A DNA stretch of 44,919 bases from Streptomyces sp. MMG1121. Its GTDB lineage: Bacteria; Actinomycetota; Actinomycetes; Streptomycetales; Streptomycetaceae. The stretch spans positions 1 to 44,919 of the forward strand of contig NZ_LGDV01000217.1 in assembly GCF_001280015.1 (NCBI RefSeq). Reading direction: 5' to 3'. Both the position numbers and the translations under genes were made by a program. Below the pieces are notes generated by a model that worked only from the letters and a program-made list of their open reading frames with translations, had not been told where the DNA came from and did no database searches. This document shows, one piece after another, positions 23,082 through 31,172 of the stretch (positions are counted from its first letter, which is position 1; each line of letters begins with the position of its first letter).

Positions 23082-24629
23082 ATGGCGAACCCCTCCCGGC
23101 TGCGCGCCGCCGTCCTCACCACCACCGCCGTGCTGCTGTCCGCGCTGCTGGCCGGATGCGGCGACGGCAGCGCCAAGGACGGGGATCTCACGGCGCAGAA
23201 GCTGGACTGGAAGGACTGCCCGTCCCCGTCCCAGGCCGAGGGCGGCGGCACTGCTCCGTCCCCGCTGCCGAAGGGCGGCACATGGCAGTGCGCCACCATG
23301 AAGGCGCCCCTGGACTGGGGCAACCCGAAGGGCGACACGATCGACATCGCCCTGATCCGGGCCAGGACCAGCGGACCCGCGAGCAAGCGGATCGGCTCAC
23401 TCGTGTTCAACTTCGGCGGCCCCGGCGGCAGCGGTGTGAGCACGCTGCCCGCGTTCGGCTCGGACTACGACGTCCTGCGCACCCGCTACGACCTGGTCAG
23501 CTTCGACCCGCGCGGGGTCGGCCGCAGCGCGCCGGTCAAATGCGAGAGCGACGACCAGCTGGACGTGTACTTCCAGCAGGACGCCACACCCGACACCAGC
23601 GCCGAGCGCACCCAACTGGTGGACCGCACCAACCAGTTCAACGCGGCCTGCGAGAAGAACTCCAAGAAGGTCCTGCCGCACGTGGCGACCACGGACGCGG
23701 CCCGCGACATGGACCTGCTGCGCCAGGTGCTCGGAGACGACAAGCTGCACTACTTCGGCATCTCCTACGGCACCGAACTCGGCGGCGTGTACGCCCACTT
23801 GTTCCCCCAGAACGTCGGCCGGGCCGTATTCGACGGCGTCGTCGACCCCACGCAGAACCCCGAGCAGAGCGCGCTCGGACAGGCCAAGGGCTTCCAGCTC
23901 GCGCTGGACAACTTCGCCGAGGACTGCACGTCGAAGACCACGCAGTGCCCGATCGGCGACACCCCGCAGGACGTGAAGAACCGCATCGCGAAACTGCTGA
24001 ACGACCTGGAGAAGAACCCGATCCCCGGCATCCCCCCGCGCCAGCTCACCCAGACCGCCGCGACGAACGGCATCGCGCAGTCCCTGTACTCGAAGGACTT
24101 CTGGGAGTACCTGACCGAGGGCCTGGAGGACGCCTACGCCGGCGACGGCAAGATCCTCATGCTGCTCTCCGACGCGTTGAACGGCCGCGACCAGAACGGC
24201 CAGTACAGCAACCTCACCGCGGCCAACATCGCGATCAACTGCGCCGACGAGAAGCCGCGGTACAGCGTGGACTACATCCAGCGCAAGGTGCCCGAATTCC
24301 GCGCCGCCGCCCCGCTGTTCGGGGACTACCTGGCCTGGGGCCTGATCAGCTGCAACAACTGGGCCGTGCCGGGCGCCGCCGACCATCCCGACGTCAGCGC
24401 ACCCGGGTCGGCACCCATCCTCGTCGTCGGCAACACCGGCGACCCCGCCACCCCGTACGAGGGCGCGAAGAAGATGGTCGACGCGCTCGGCAGGGGAGTC
24501 GGCGTCGAGCTGACGTACAAGGGCCAGGGGCACGGCGCGTACGACAGCAAGAACAAGTGTGTGCAGAGCACGGTGAACAGCTACCTGCTGAACGGGACGG
24601 TGCCCAAGGACGGGAAGGTCTGCTCCTGA
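23082..24629 (+). CDS. Secreted tripeptidyl-aminopeptidase-like alpha/beta hydrolase lipoprotein
   Basis: 515 residues. A signal peptide with hydrophobic core AAVLTTTAVLLSALLAGC ends in the lipobox LLAGC, so the mature protein is lipid-anchored outside the membrane. The alpha/beta-hydrolase fold shows the oxyanion segment NFGGPGGSGVS, FDPRGVGRSAPV and the nucleophile elbow GISYGTELGG. Near the C-terminus are the acid ILVVGNTGDPATPYEGA and the catalytic His in GQGHGAYDSKNKCV. This is the Streptomyces SlpD/SlpE/Tap family, which removes tripeptides from the N-termini of peptides. Disulfide-type cysteines are spread through the mature part. It may supply peptides for uptake. A bidirectional hairpin follows. 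Confidence 0.92.
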   Translation: MANPSRLRAAVLTTTAVLLSALLAGCGDGSAKDGDLTAQKLDWKDCPSPSQAEGGGTAPSPLPKGGTWQCATMKAPLDWGNPKGDTIDIALIRARTSGPASKRIGSLVFNFGGPGGSGVSTLPAFGSDYDVLRTRYDLVSFDPRGVGRSAPVKCESDDQLDVYFQQDATPDTSAERTQLVDRTNQFNAACEKNSKKVLPHVATTDAARDMDLLRQVLGDDKLHYFGISYGTELGGVYAHLFPQNVGRAVFDGVVDPTQNPEQSALGQAKGFQLALDNFAEDCTSKTTQCPIGDTPQDVKNRIAKLLNDLEKNPIPGIPPRQLTQTAATNGIAQSLYSKDFWEYLTEGLEDAYAGDGKILMLLSDALNGRDQNGQYSNLTAANIAINCADEKPRYSVDYIQRKVPEFRAAAPLFGDYLAWGLISCNNWAVPGAADHPDVSAPGSAPILVVGNTGDPATPYEGAKKMVDALGRGVGVELTYKGQGHGAYDSKNKCVQSTVNSYLLNGTVPKDGKVCS

Positions 24630-24635
24630 CGGCGA

Positions 24636-24672
24636 CGGGGGCCCCGGGCGCCGTACGCGCCCGAAGCCCCCG
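24636..24672. terminator. Bidirectional terminator between convergent genes
   Basis: CGGGGGC/GCCCCCG (24636-24642 / 24666-24672) encloses CGGGCGC/GCGCCCG (24645-24651 / 24657-24663) with a 5-nt loop. It lies between the peptidase gene (+) and moeZ (-). Confidence 0.75.
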
Positions 24673-24693
24673 CCATCCGCACCGGGAACCGGC

Positions 24694-25872
24694 TCAGTAG
24701 ACCGGCTTGTGCGGTTCGATCTGGTTGACCCAGCCGATGACGCCGCCGCCCACGTGGACGGCGTCGGCGAAGCCGGCGGACTTCAGGACCGCGAGGACCT
24801 CCGCGCTGCGGACACCGGTCTTGCAGTGCAGGACGATCTTCCTGTCCTGCGGGAGGCTCTGCAGGGCGGTGCCCATGAGGAACTCGTTCTTCGGGATCAG
24901 CTTGGCGCCCGGGATGGAGACGATCTCGTACTCGTTCGGCTCGCGGACGTCGATGATCTCGATGTTCTCGCCGTCGTCGATCCACTCCTTGAGCTGCTTC
25001 GGAGTGATCGTCGAACCGGCGGCCGCCTCCTGGGCCTCCTCGGACACGACGCCGCAGAAGGCCTCGTAGTCGATGAGCTCGGTGACGGTCGGGTTCTCGC
25101 CGCAGACCGCGCAGTTCGGGTCCTTGCGGACCTTGACCTGGCGGTACTGCATCTCCAGGGCGTCGTAGATCATCAGGCGGCCGACCAGCGGCTCGCCGAT
25201 GCCCGCCAGGAGCTTGATGGCCTCGTTGACCTGGATGGAGCCGATGGACGCGCACAGCACGCCCAGGACGCCGCCCTCGGCGCAGGAGGGGACCATGCCG
25301 GGGGGCGGCGGCTCCGGGTAGAGGCAGCGGTAGCAGGGGCCGTGCTCGGACCAGAAGACGGAGGCCTGGCCGTCGAAGCGGTAGATCGATCCCCACACGT
25401 ACGGCTTGTTCAGCAGCACGCAGGCGTCGTTGACCAGGTAGCGGGTCGCGAAGTTGTCGGTGCCGTCGACGATCAGGTCGTACTGGCTGAAGATGTCCAT
25501 CACGTTCTCGGCTTCGAGCCGCTCTTCGTGAAGGATCACGTTCACGTACGGGTTGATGCCCTTGACGCTGTCACGCGCCGACTCGGCCTTGGAGCGGCCG
25601 ATGTCGGCCTGGCTGTGGATGATCTGGCGCTGCAGGTTCGACTCGTCGACCTCGTCGAACTCCACGATGCCGAGCGTGCCCACGCCCGCGGCGGCCAGGT
25701 ACATCAGCGCGGGCGAGCCCAGGCCGCCGGCGCCGACACAGAGCACCTTGGCGTTCTTCAGCCGCTTCTGCCCGTCCATGCCCACGTCGGGGATGATCAG
25801 GTGGCGGGAGTACCGGCGGACCTCGTCTACGGTGAGCTCAGAAGCTGGCTCGACCAGGGGTGGCAGCGACAC
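24694..25872 (-). CDS. moeZ: MoeZ: sulfur-carrier adenylyltransferase/sulfurtransferase (MoeB-rhodanese fusion)
   Basis: 392 residues. The N-terminal E1-like domain has RYSRHLIIPDVG, the ATP loop VGAGGLGSPALMYLAAAG, FDEVDESNLQRQ, GTDNFATRYLVND, zinc cysteines CYRC and CAVC and the LGVLCASIGS cysteine. The C-terminal rhodanese domain (about 285-392) has IDVREPNEYE and the active loop LHCKTGVRS. It adenylates the C-terminal Gly-Gly of sulfur carriers (MoaD, CysO, ThiS and antibiotic-pathway homologues) and converts it to thiocarboxylate, serving molybdopterin, cysteine, thiamin and thio-natural-product synthesis. GTG 25872 has GGAG upstream. A sigma-R-type promoter lies 45 bp before it, so expression should rise in thiol stress. 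Confidence 0.95.
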   Translation of the reverse strand: MSLPPLVEPASELTVDEVRRYSRHLIIPDVGMDGQKRLKNAKVLCVGAGGLGSPALMYLAAAGVGTLGIVEFDEVDESNLQRQIIHSQADIGRSKAESARDSVKGINPYVNVILHEERLEAENVMDIFSQYDLIVDGTDNFATRYLVNDACVLLNKPYVWGSIYRFDGQASVFWSEHGPCYRCLYPEPPPPGMVPSCAEGGVLGVLCASIGSIQVNEAIKLLAGIGEPLVGRLMIYDALEMQYRQVKVRKDPNCAVCGENPTVTELIDYEAFCGVVSEEAQEAAAGSTITPKQLKEWIDDGENIEIIDVREPNEYEIVSIPGAKLIPKNEFLMGTALQSLPQDRKIVLHCKTGVRSAEVLAVLKSAGFADAVHVGGGVIGWVNQIEPHKPVY

Positions 25873-25916
25873 GGGGACTCCGTTGGTCGGTCAATCACTA
25901 CAGTTGTTCTCCCCGT

Positions 25917-25942
25917 AACACTGCCACGGCCTTCTTCATTCC
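25917..25942 (-). promoter_or_regulatory. Sigma-R-type promoter of moeZ
   Basis: On the minus strand GGAAT (25942-25938), 18 bp, then GTT (25919-25917): an exact consensus match, 45 bp upstream of the GTG. The GGAAT box overlaps the last codons of the spherulin-4-like gene. Confidence 0.8.
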
Positions 25943-26685
25943 GAGACACCTGTTCCGATACGCGAGACGATTTCGTCCCAGTAGCCGGGCATCGTCTCCC
26001 AGGGGTCGGTGCGGCCGCCCCGGTCCGTGCGGTCGGTGATGTAGATCGTCGCGGCTCCCTGCCAGCGGGCGATGCGCAGTGCCTCGTCCAGATGACCGCG
26101 GGGTACGCCGTGCACGAAGTGGCAGAAGCGGTCCGGCGGAAAGTCGGCGGTCCACTCGGCGACCTGCGACCAGCGGTAGTCGGACCAGGAGCCGGAGAAG
26201 GTCACCAGCTGGTCGGCGTTCTCCGCGTAGCCGGGGTGCGGGTGGCTGCCGTGGCCGAGGACGATGTGGGCGCTGTCACTGATCGCCCGGAGCGTGGTGA
26301 CGGCCCGGCGGACCTCGGGGAGCGCGGTGCGCTCGGTGGGGCAGCGGTCCAGCAGGAAGCCGTCGACGCGGTACCAGTCGAGGTGGCGGTGCGCGTCGCC
26401 GAGCAGGTCGGCGAAGGGGCGGGCGCCGTAGGTGACGTCCAGCTGACCGAGGACGCGGACGCCGACGTTGCGCAGTCGGCTCACGGCCTCCAGGCAGTGC
26501 GGGTCGGGGCGGGTGCCGGGCCCCGCGGACACGTTGAGGACCACCCAGTCCAGCGGGGTGCCCGGACGGGCGAGTTCGGCCCACTGGGCGGGGGCGACGA
26601 GCGGGTGGGCGTAGCCGGGGACGCCGAGTGCGGTGCGCAGGCCGGTGCTCGTGGCGCCCGCTGTGGTGCTGGTCAGATGCGGCAT
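25936..26685 (-). CDS. Spherulin-4-like protein (GH135-type glycosidase fold)
   Basis: 249 residues. It resembles the spherulin-4 family (PF12138): WVVLNVSAGPGTRPDPHC, VLGQLDVTYGARP, a YRVDGFLLDRCPTE segment where the family's acidic catalytic pair lies, IVLGHGSHPHPGY and the late YITDRTDRGGRTDPWETMPGYW. The fungal member Sph3 is a glycoside hydrolase (GH135) of the galactosaminogalactan pathway. No signal peptide is seen, so a cytoplasmic location or unusual export must be assumed. ATG 26685 has GGAGG 5 nt upstream and overlaps the epimerase gene by 13 bp. As last gene of the five-gene operon it may trim or process the polymer; that is inference. Confidence 0.78.
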   Translation of the reverse strand: MPHLTSTTAGATSTGLRTALGVPGYAHPLVAPAQWAELARPGTPLDWVVLNVSAGPGTRPDPHCLEAVSRLRNVGVRVLGQLDVTYGARPFADLLGDAHRHLDWYRVDGFLLDRCPTERTALPEVRRAVTTLRAISDSAHIVLGHGSHPHPGYAENADQLVTFSGSWSDYRWSQVAEWTADFPPDRFCHFVHGVPRGHLDEALRIARWQGAATIYITDRTDRGGRTDPWETMPGYWDEIVSRIGTGVSE

Positions 26686-27632
26686 GCCGCCTCCATCCAG
26701 ATGTCGGCCAGGGATTCTTCGAGGTTGATGCGGGGCCGCCAGCCGAGCCGGTCCCGCGCGGTGCGCACGTCGGCCTGCTGCCAGCTGCCGCAGCCGTCCG
26801 GGTACGGGTAGGCGACCGGGGCCGCGTGGTCGGGGTCGGAGCGGGGGTGGCCGATCGTGGCGCGCAGCGGCCCGGGCGGGGCGTCGAGTTCGTGCAGGGC
26901 GCCGCCGTACCCGGCGACCCGGGCGAGGACGGCGGCGGCGTCGCGGAGCCGGACGGCGCGGCCGGAGCCGATGTTGATGACGCCCTGCGCGGCGGAGAGT
27001 GAGGCGGCGTGCACGGCGCGGGCGACGTCGCGTACGTCGATGAAGTCGCGCTGTGCGCCGAGCCCGCCGAGCTTGAGTTCGCCGTCTCCGGACTGCATGG
27101 CGCGGCGCATGGCCTCGGCGAGCCGGCCCAGCGGGGAACCGGCCGGGGTGCCCGGTCCGGCCGGGGAGAAGACGCGGAGCACGACGGCGTCCAGGCCCGA
27201 GCCGAGGACCAGTTCGGTCGCGGCGAGCTTGCTGACGCCGTACGGACCGCCGGGACGGGGCACGGCGTCCTCGGCGGTGGAGGAGCCGGGCTGGCTGGGT
27301 CCGTACTCCGCGCCGCAGCCGATCTGCACCAGGCGGGCGCCGCAGCCGCTGCGGCGCAGGGCCTCGCAGACGGTGGCGACGGCGACGGTGTTGTGCCGGG
27401 TGAGTTCGCGGGCGCCGCCACGGGTGGCGCCCGCGCAGTTGACGACGACTCCGGGGTGGACGGCGTCGAGGAAGCGGGTGAGTGCGCCCGGGCTGCCGCT
27501 GGCGAGGTCGAAGCGGACGTCGGCGTCGTCGCCGCGGCCGAGCGCGGTGAGCTGGACGGCCGGGTCGGCGAGCAGGCGGTCGGCGACGAAGCGGCCGATG
27601 TATCCGTTGGCTCCGATCAGCAGGACCCTCAT
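26673..27632 (-). CDS. NAD-dependent nucleotide-sugar epimerase/dehydratase
   Basis: 319 residues, an extended short-chain dehydrogenase. MRVLLIGANGYIGRFVADRL is the NAD-binding GxxGxxG motif and YGVSKLAATE carries the catalytic Tyr-x3-Lys. The usual catalytic Ser stretch is IGCGAEYG here, with Cys/Gly where Ser is common, so activity may be modified. DFIDVRDVARAVHAA and VINIGSG follow as in UDP-sugar epimerases. It likely makes or alters a nucleotide sugar for the adjacent glycosyltransferase. The ATG at 27632 overlaps the stop of a 39-residue ORF (ATGA), and its 3' end overlaps the spherulin-4-like gene, so translation of the operon is coupled throughout. Confidence 0.85.
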   Translation of the reverse strand: MRVLLIGANGYIGRFVADRLLADPAVQLTALGRGDDADVRFDLASGSPGALTRFLDAVHPGVVVNCAGATRGGARELTRHNTVAVATVCEALRRSGCGARLVQIGCGAEYGPSQPGSSTAEDAVPRPGGPYGVSKLAATELVLGSGLDAVVLRVFSPAGPGTPAGSPLGRLAEAMRRAMQSGDGELKLGGLGAQRDFIDVRDVARAVHAASLSAAQGVINIGSGRAVRLRDAAAVLARVAGYGGALHELDAPPGPLRATIGHPRSDPDHAAPVAYPYPDGCGSWQQADVRTARDRLGWRPRINLEESLADIWMEAACRI

Positions 27633-27748
27633 CGGTCGGCTCCCGGGGTGTGCGCGCCGGCGGAACCGGCCGTGGCGAAGGCTCCGGTCGTTGCGGGCGC
27701 TCCGGCGGTTCCGGTGGCTCCGGACGCTCCGGGTCGGGAGGTGGTCAT
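27629..27748 (-). CDS. 39-residue Ala/Thr/Gly-rich peptide coupled to the epimerase
   Basis: ATG 27748 follows GAAGGAGAAGACCAG, among the strongest Shine-Dalgarno sequences in the window. The peptide starts MTTSRPGASGATGTAGAPA and ends GAHTPGADR, all small or polar residues, with no TM segment or known motif. Its stop overlaps the epimerase ATG as ATGA, so it may act as a translation-initiation leader for that gene or be a real small protein. Confidence 0.6.
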   Translation of the reverse strand: MTTSRPGASGATGTAGAPATTGAFATAGSAGAHTPGADR

Positions 27749-27810
27749 CTGGTCTTCTCCTTCGAAGGGGTGGCGCGGGTGCCTGCGGCGGTGGGCCGTC
27801 GGCGGAGGGT

Positions 27811-29229
27811 TCACTCGGGGGCTCCCGTGGGCGCGTGTGCCGAGGCCTGGGTGAGGGTGCGGCCGGCGTGCAGGAGCAGGGCCAGGGCCGCGACGCCGCA
27901 GGCGAGGGCCGGGACGGCGGCGACGCCCCACGTGTTCACGAGGGTCCGGACGGGGGTCGCCAGCAAGGCGCAGCCGGGCAGCCGGCCGGCCAGCGGCAGG
28001 GCGTTGGCAGCCACCTCCGTCGCCGCCGCGGCGCCCAGCGTGAGGGCCGGGGCGCGTCGGTGGTGGTGCACGACGAGCAGTCGGGCGAGCAGGAGCAGGG
28101 CGCCCAGGGTGAGGGCCTGTGCGTAGGCCGCGGGCTCGTGCAGGAGCGTGCCGCAGAGCAGGAGCAGTGCGGTGAGCGCGCCGAGGAACAGGGCGAACGC
28201 GCCGAACAGCAGGGGTTTCGCGGCGGCCTTGAAGTCCTCCAGGCCCCGGCTGCCGACGAGCCTGCGGCGGGCTCCCGCGCTGAGCAGACGGGCGCACCAG
28301 GCCGCCGGAGCGCAGGCCAGCGTGAGGGCCAGGGCGGGCGCGGTGGCCGTGGGCCAGGGGCCGTCCGGGGCGCCGGTCGGGAGGGCGTCGGGGCCGCCGG
28401 TCAGGACGGCGTCGAGGAGACCGTCGCCGAAGACGGCGTACCCGAGCAGCCAGAGGGTCCACGCCCGCGTGCCGCAGGCCGTGCGCCACGCGGGCGTGCC
28501 GGTCGGGTCCGCGAGGGGCCCGCGGCGCAGCGCCGTGCGCGTGGCGAAGGCGACGGCGAGGAGGCCGGCCAGGGCCACGAGGGGACGGAGCTGCCCGTGG
28601 CTGAGGCGCACTCCGGCCGCGGTGGCCGCGCCGAGGGCACCGGGCAGCAGGGAGAGCAGCACCCAGTCGGCCCGGATACGGGGCACGGGAAGGGGGTCGG
28701 GCGCGGAACAGGCGTCACCACTGCTGCGCGGCACGCGCGCGTACAGCTCCTCGGCCAGCGAGAAGACGTCACGGTGACGGAACCGGGCGGCGGTCCGATC
28801 GGTGATGCCGTGCGCCTCCAGCCCGGCGGCGATCTCCAGCGGGTCCACGGCCCGCTCACACAGCTCACGGTGCCGGTGCAGCAGGGCCTTCACGGGGTCG
28901 GCGGCTCCACGCCGGGGCGCGGTGCGCACCGACGCGCCGGGGGCGCTCACGGAGGCCGTCGGCACAGAAGACCCAGGGCCGTCGGGCGAGGTCTCGGCAG
29001 GCGCGGCGGACGTGGCCTCCCCACCGCCTGCTCCCACAGCGCTCCGCGCGCCCCTGTGCTTGTCCCTGTCCTCTTGGCCCTCTCGGTCCTCTCGGTCCTC
29101 TTGCCCGAACCACTCCCCCGTCCTCGAGTCCCACGGCTCCGCGCCGCTGGGCATTCCGGGCAGCCCCGATCTGCTGAGCCCGTCCCCGCTGCCGCGGCCG
29201 TTGCCGTTGCCGTCGTCCCGTACGTCCAT
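27811..29229 (-). CDS. Polytopic membrane protein of the polysaccharide operon
   Basis: 472 residues. The first 165 are soluble, with a charged low-complexity stretch (GQEDREDREGQEDRDKHRG) and a helical segment ELCERAVDPLEIAAGLEAHG. The rest has roughly ten hydrophobic helices, for example WVLLSLLPGALGAATAAG, FGAFALFLGALTALLLLCG and ALTLGALLLLARLLVV. I do not recognise a named family. Its place directly after a PelF-like glycosyltransferase, where PelG sits in Pel operons, suggests a polymer export or flippase partner, but no sequence signature proves this. ATG 29229 makes a TGATG junction with the glycosyltransferase stop, with GGAGG 7 nt upstream. Confidence 0.75.
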   Translation of the reverse strand: MDVRDDGNGNGRGSGDGLSRSGLPGMPSGAEPWDSRTGEWFGQEDREDREGQEDRDKHRGARSAVGAGGGEATSAAPAETSPDGPGSSVPTASVSAPGASVRTAPRRGAADPVKALLHRHRELCERAVDPLEIAAGLEAHGITDRTAARFRHRDVFSLAEELYARVPRSSGDACSAPDPLPVPRIRADWVLLSLLPGALGAATAAGVRLSHGQLRPLVALAGLLAVAFATRTALRRGPLADPTGTPAWRTACGTRAWTLWLLGYAVFGDGLLDAVLTGGPDALPTGAPDGPWPTATAPALALTLACAPAAWCARLLSAGARRRLVGSRGLEDFKAAAKPLLFGAFALFLGALTALLLLCGTLLHEPAAYAQALTLGALLLLARLLVVHHHRRAPALTLGAAAATEVAANALPLAGRLPGCALLATPVRTLVNTWGVAAVPALACGVAALALLLHAGRTLTQASAHAPTGAPE

Positions 29230-30971
29230 CACGCCCCCTCCGCAGCCGCCAGTGGTGTCGCGCGTACCGGTGCGGTCGTGGCCCAGCCGGGGGCGGTCCT
29301 GGGCAGCACGCGGGCCGTGGGGCCGGTCCAGCGGCCTGGGACGTGGGACTCGGCGGGGGCGGCGAACGGCCGTGGTCCGCCGGCCTCGTCGAGGACGACC
29401 CGGCGCACCGGGCAGTGCGACACGATCTGCAAGTAAATGCCGTTAAATGCCGTGATGTTCTGCTCGACGGTGAACAGTTCGAGCGCGCGGGCGCGTGCGG
29501 CGGCGCCGAGGCGCTCACGGCGCTCGGGGTCGTGCAGCAGCGCCACGCAGGCCTCGGCGAGCGCCCGTGGATTGCGCGGGGGCACGACCAGTCCCGTGCC
29601 GCCGATGACCTCCACCACCGCGCCGACGTCCGTGGACACCGTGGCCCGGCCGCAGAGCATGGCCTCGACGAGGCTGATCGGGAAGCCCTCCACCACACTG
29701 GACAGCACGACGACCGCGCCGGCGGCGTACGCGTCGGCCAACGTCGGAGCCTCGGGGCCGCCGATCTCCTCGAAGGAGACCGGGTTGTCGCCGACGGCGT
29801 GCACGCCCTCCGCCTCGTCCGGGAAGAGCTGGGCGGCGAGCGCCCGGCAGTGTCCGAGGTAGGCCGCGCCCTCGGGGCCGACGGGCGCGCCGACGATCCG
29901 CAGGCACGCCTTGGGCTCCTCTTTGCGGACCTCGGCGAAGGCGTGCAGGAGCGAGATCAGGTCCTTGGCGGGTTCGACGCGCCCGACCCAGACCAGGGTG
30001 TCGGGGTCGGCGCGGTCGGCGGACTCGCCGACCTCCGCGAAGCGGGTGGCGTCCATGCCCGGGTAGACCGTGCGGATCCGGGCCCGGTCGGCGCCGCACC
30101 GTTCCTGCCAGCGGCGGGCATGGGCGTTGCCGGGCGTGAGGATCTCGGCGCACCGGTAGACCTCGGCGGCGAGCCGGCCGTGGAAGGCGCCGAGGAGCGC
30201 GCGCACGGCGGGGGCGGCGGCGTCGGGGCCGAGCGCCAGGTAGTGCGAGCGCAGCGGCACACCGTACTCGGTGACGAGCAGCGGTACGCCGCCGAAGTGC
30301 CGGGAGAGCAGCCCGGGAAGGGCGGCGGAGCCGCCGGCGGTGGCGTGACAGAGGTCGGCCGCGCCGAGGCCGTCGTCGCCGTACCAGTCGAGGGAGAGCG
30401 GCCGCAGGGCGCGTTCGAGGTGCGCGGTGACGGTGAGCAGGTCGGGGACGCGTGCCTCGCGCGCCGTGCGCAGCGCGCCGGGGGCGCGACAGGCGCGTTC
30501 CAGGGTGCGTACGGCGGCGTCCGAGCGCAGGGCGCCGACCAGTCCGCCCTTCTCACGCGCGAGGTCGGCGAGTCCGTACAGCGCGCTGCCGAAACGGTCC
30601 GCCAGATCCTCGGCCCCACCCCCGGCCCCGACCCCGCCCCTGGCCCCCTGCCCGGACGCGCCGTCGACCGCCGGGGCGGCTCCGGCGCACACCGCGCCGA
30701 CCAGTTCCCCGTAGCACTCGGTGAAGCGCCGGCGCGCGCGCCGTCCGTACGTGACCCCGTCGTCCTCCGCCGTCCACAGCGGTGCCGTACGCACCCGGCC
30801 GACCTGCGGCGGGAGCGGGACCCAACCCTCGTCCTCCTGGTGCCGGCCGCGGCTGAGCGCGTAGAGGTCGAACTCGTGCTGCTCGAGCCCGTGCACGAGC
30901 CGGTCGCACCAGAGTCCGGCGTCACCGCTCACATACGGGTAGCCACCCTCCGTAATCAGTCCGATGCGCAC
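29229..30971 (-). CDS. PelF-like GT4 glycosyltransferase (DUF3492 type)
   Basis: 580 residues. The N-terminus MRIGLITEGGYPYVSGDAGL followed by WCDRLVHGL is the DUF3492/PelF signature. The C-terminal GT-B donor domain has LVWVGRVEPAKDLISLLHAF, CLRIVGAP and EGFPISLVEAM (the E-x7-E motif), followed by STDVGAVVEVIGG. PelF polymerises amino-sugar exopolysaccharide from UDP-sugars in the cytoplasm. An Ala/Gly-rich insert (AAPAVDGASGQGARGGVGAG) near residue 100 is unlike PelF. I chose GTG 30971 because GGGGG sits 7 nt upstream and homology begins there. It is the first gene of a tightly coupled minus-strand operon. No c-di-GMP receptor gene (pelD) is seen. Confidence 0.85.
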   Translation of the reverse strand: MRIGLITEGGYPYVSGDAGLWCDRLVHGLEQHEFDLYALSRGRHQEDEGWVPLPPQVGRVRTAPLWTAEDDGVTYGRRARRRFTECYGELVGAVCAGAAPAVDGASGQGARGGVGAGGGAEDLADRFGSALYGLADLAREKGGLVGALRSDAAVRTLERACRAPGALRTAREARVPDLLTVTAHLERALRPLSLDWYGDDGLGAADLCHATAGGSAALPGLLSRHFGGVPLLVTEYGVPLRSHYLALGPDAAAPAVRALLGAFHGRLAAEVYRCAEILTPGNAHARRWQERCGADRARIRTVYPGMDATRFAEVGESADRADPDTLVWVGRVEPAKDLISLLHAFAEVRKEEPKACLRIVGAPVGPEGAAYLGHCRALAAQLFPDEAEGVHAVGDNPVSFEEIGGPEAPTLADAYAAGAVVVLSSVVEGFPISLVEAMLCGRATVSTDVGAVVEVIGGTGLVVPPRNPRALAEACVALLHDPERRERLGAAARARALELFTVEQNITAFNGIYLQIVSHCPVRRVVLDEAGGPRPFAAPAESHVPGRWTGPTARVLPRTAPGWATTAPVRATPLAAAEGA

Positions 30972-31052
30972 GCGTGCACCCCCGATCTCCCGTTTGGGGA
31001 GCCGCCGTTGTCCCGGCGGCTCGCAGCGGGACGAACGTAAGGGGGCGAGGCG

Positions 31053-31084
31053 GTGGCGCGACGGACGGTTGTCCATCGCGCCAC
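31053..31084 (-). terminator. Long stem-loop between the ABC-transporter and glycosyltransferase genes
   Basis: On the minus strand GTGGCGCGATGGAC pairs with GTCCGTCGCGCCAC (14 bp, one U-G pair) around an AACC loop. It is 89 nt past the stop of the ATPase gene and 82 nt before the glycosyltransferase start, so it probably ends the transporter transcript. Confidence 0.65.
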
Positions 31085-31172
31085 CAAAAGGGGTGAACGG
31101 TCGTAACTTTCGCGTGCGGGTCGCGTTCCGCCGCGCTAAGGCTTCATACGGCGATCAACCATGCACGAAACG

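Noticed and set aside
27811..29229. Calling the membrane protein PelG
   Set aside because: Position suggests it, but I see no PelG sequence signature and the helix count looks lower than twelve.
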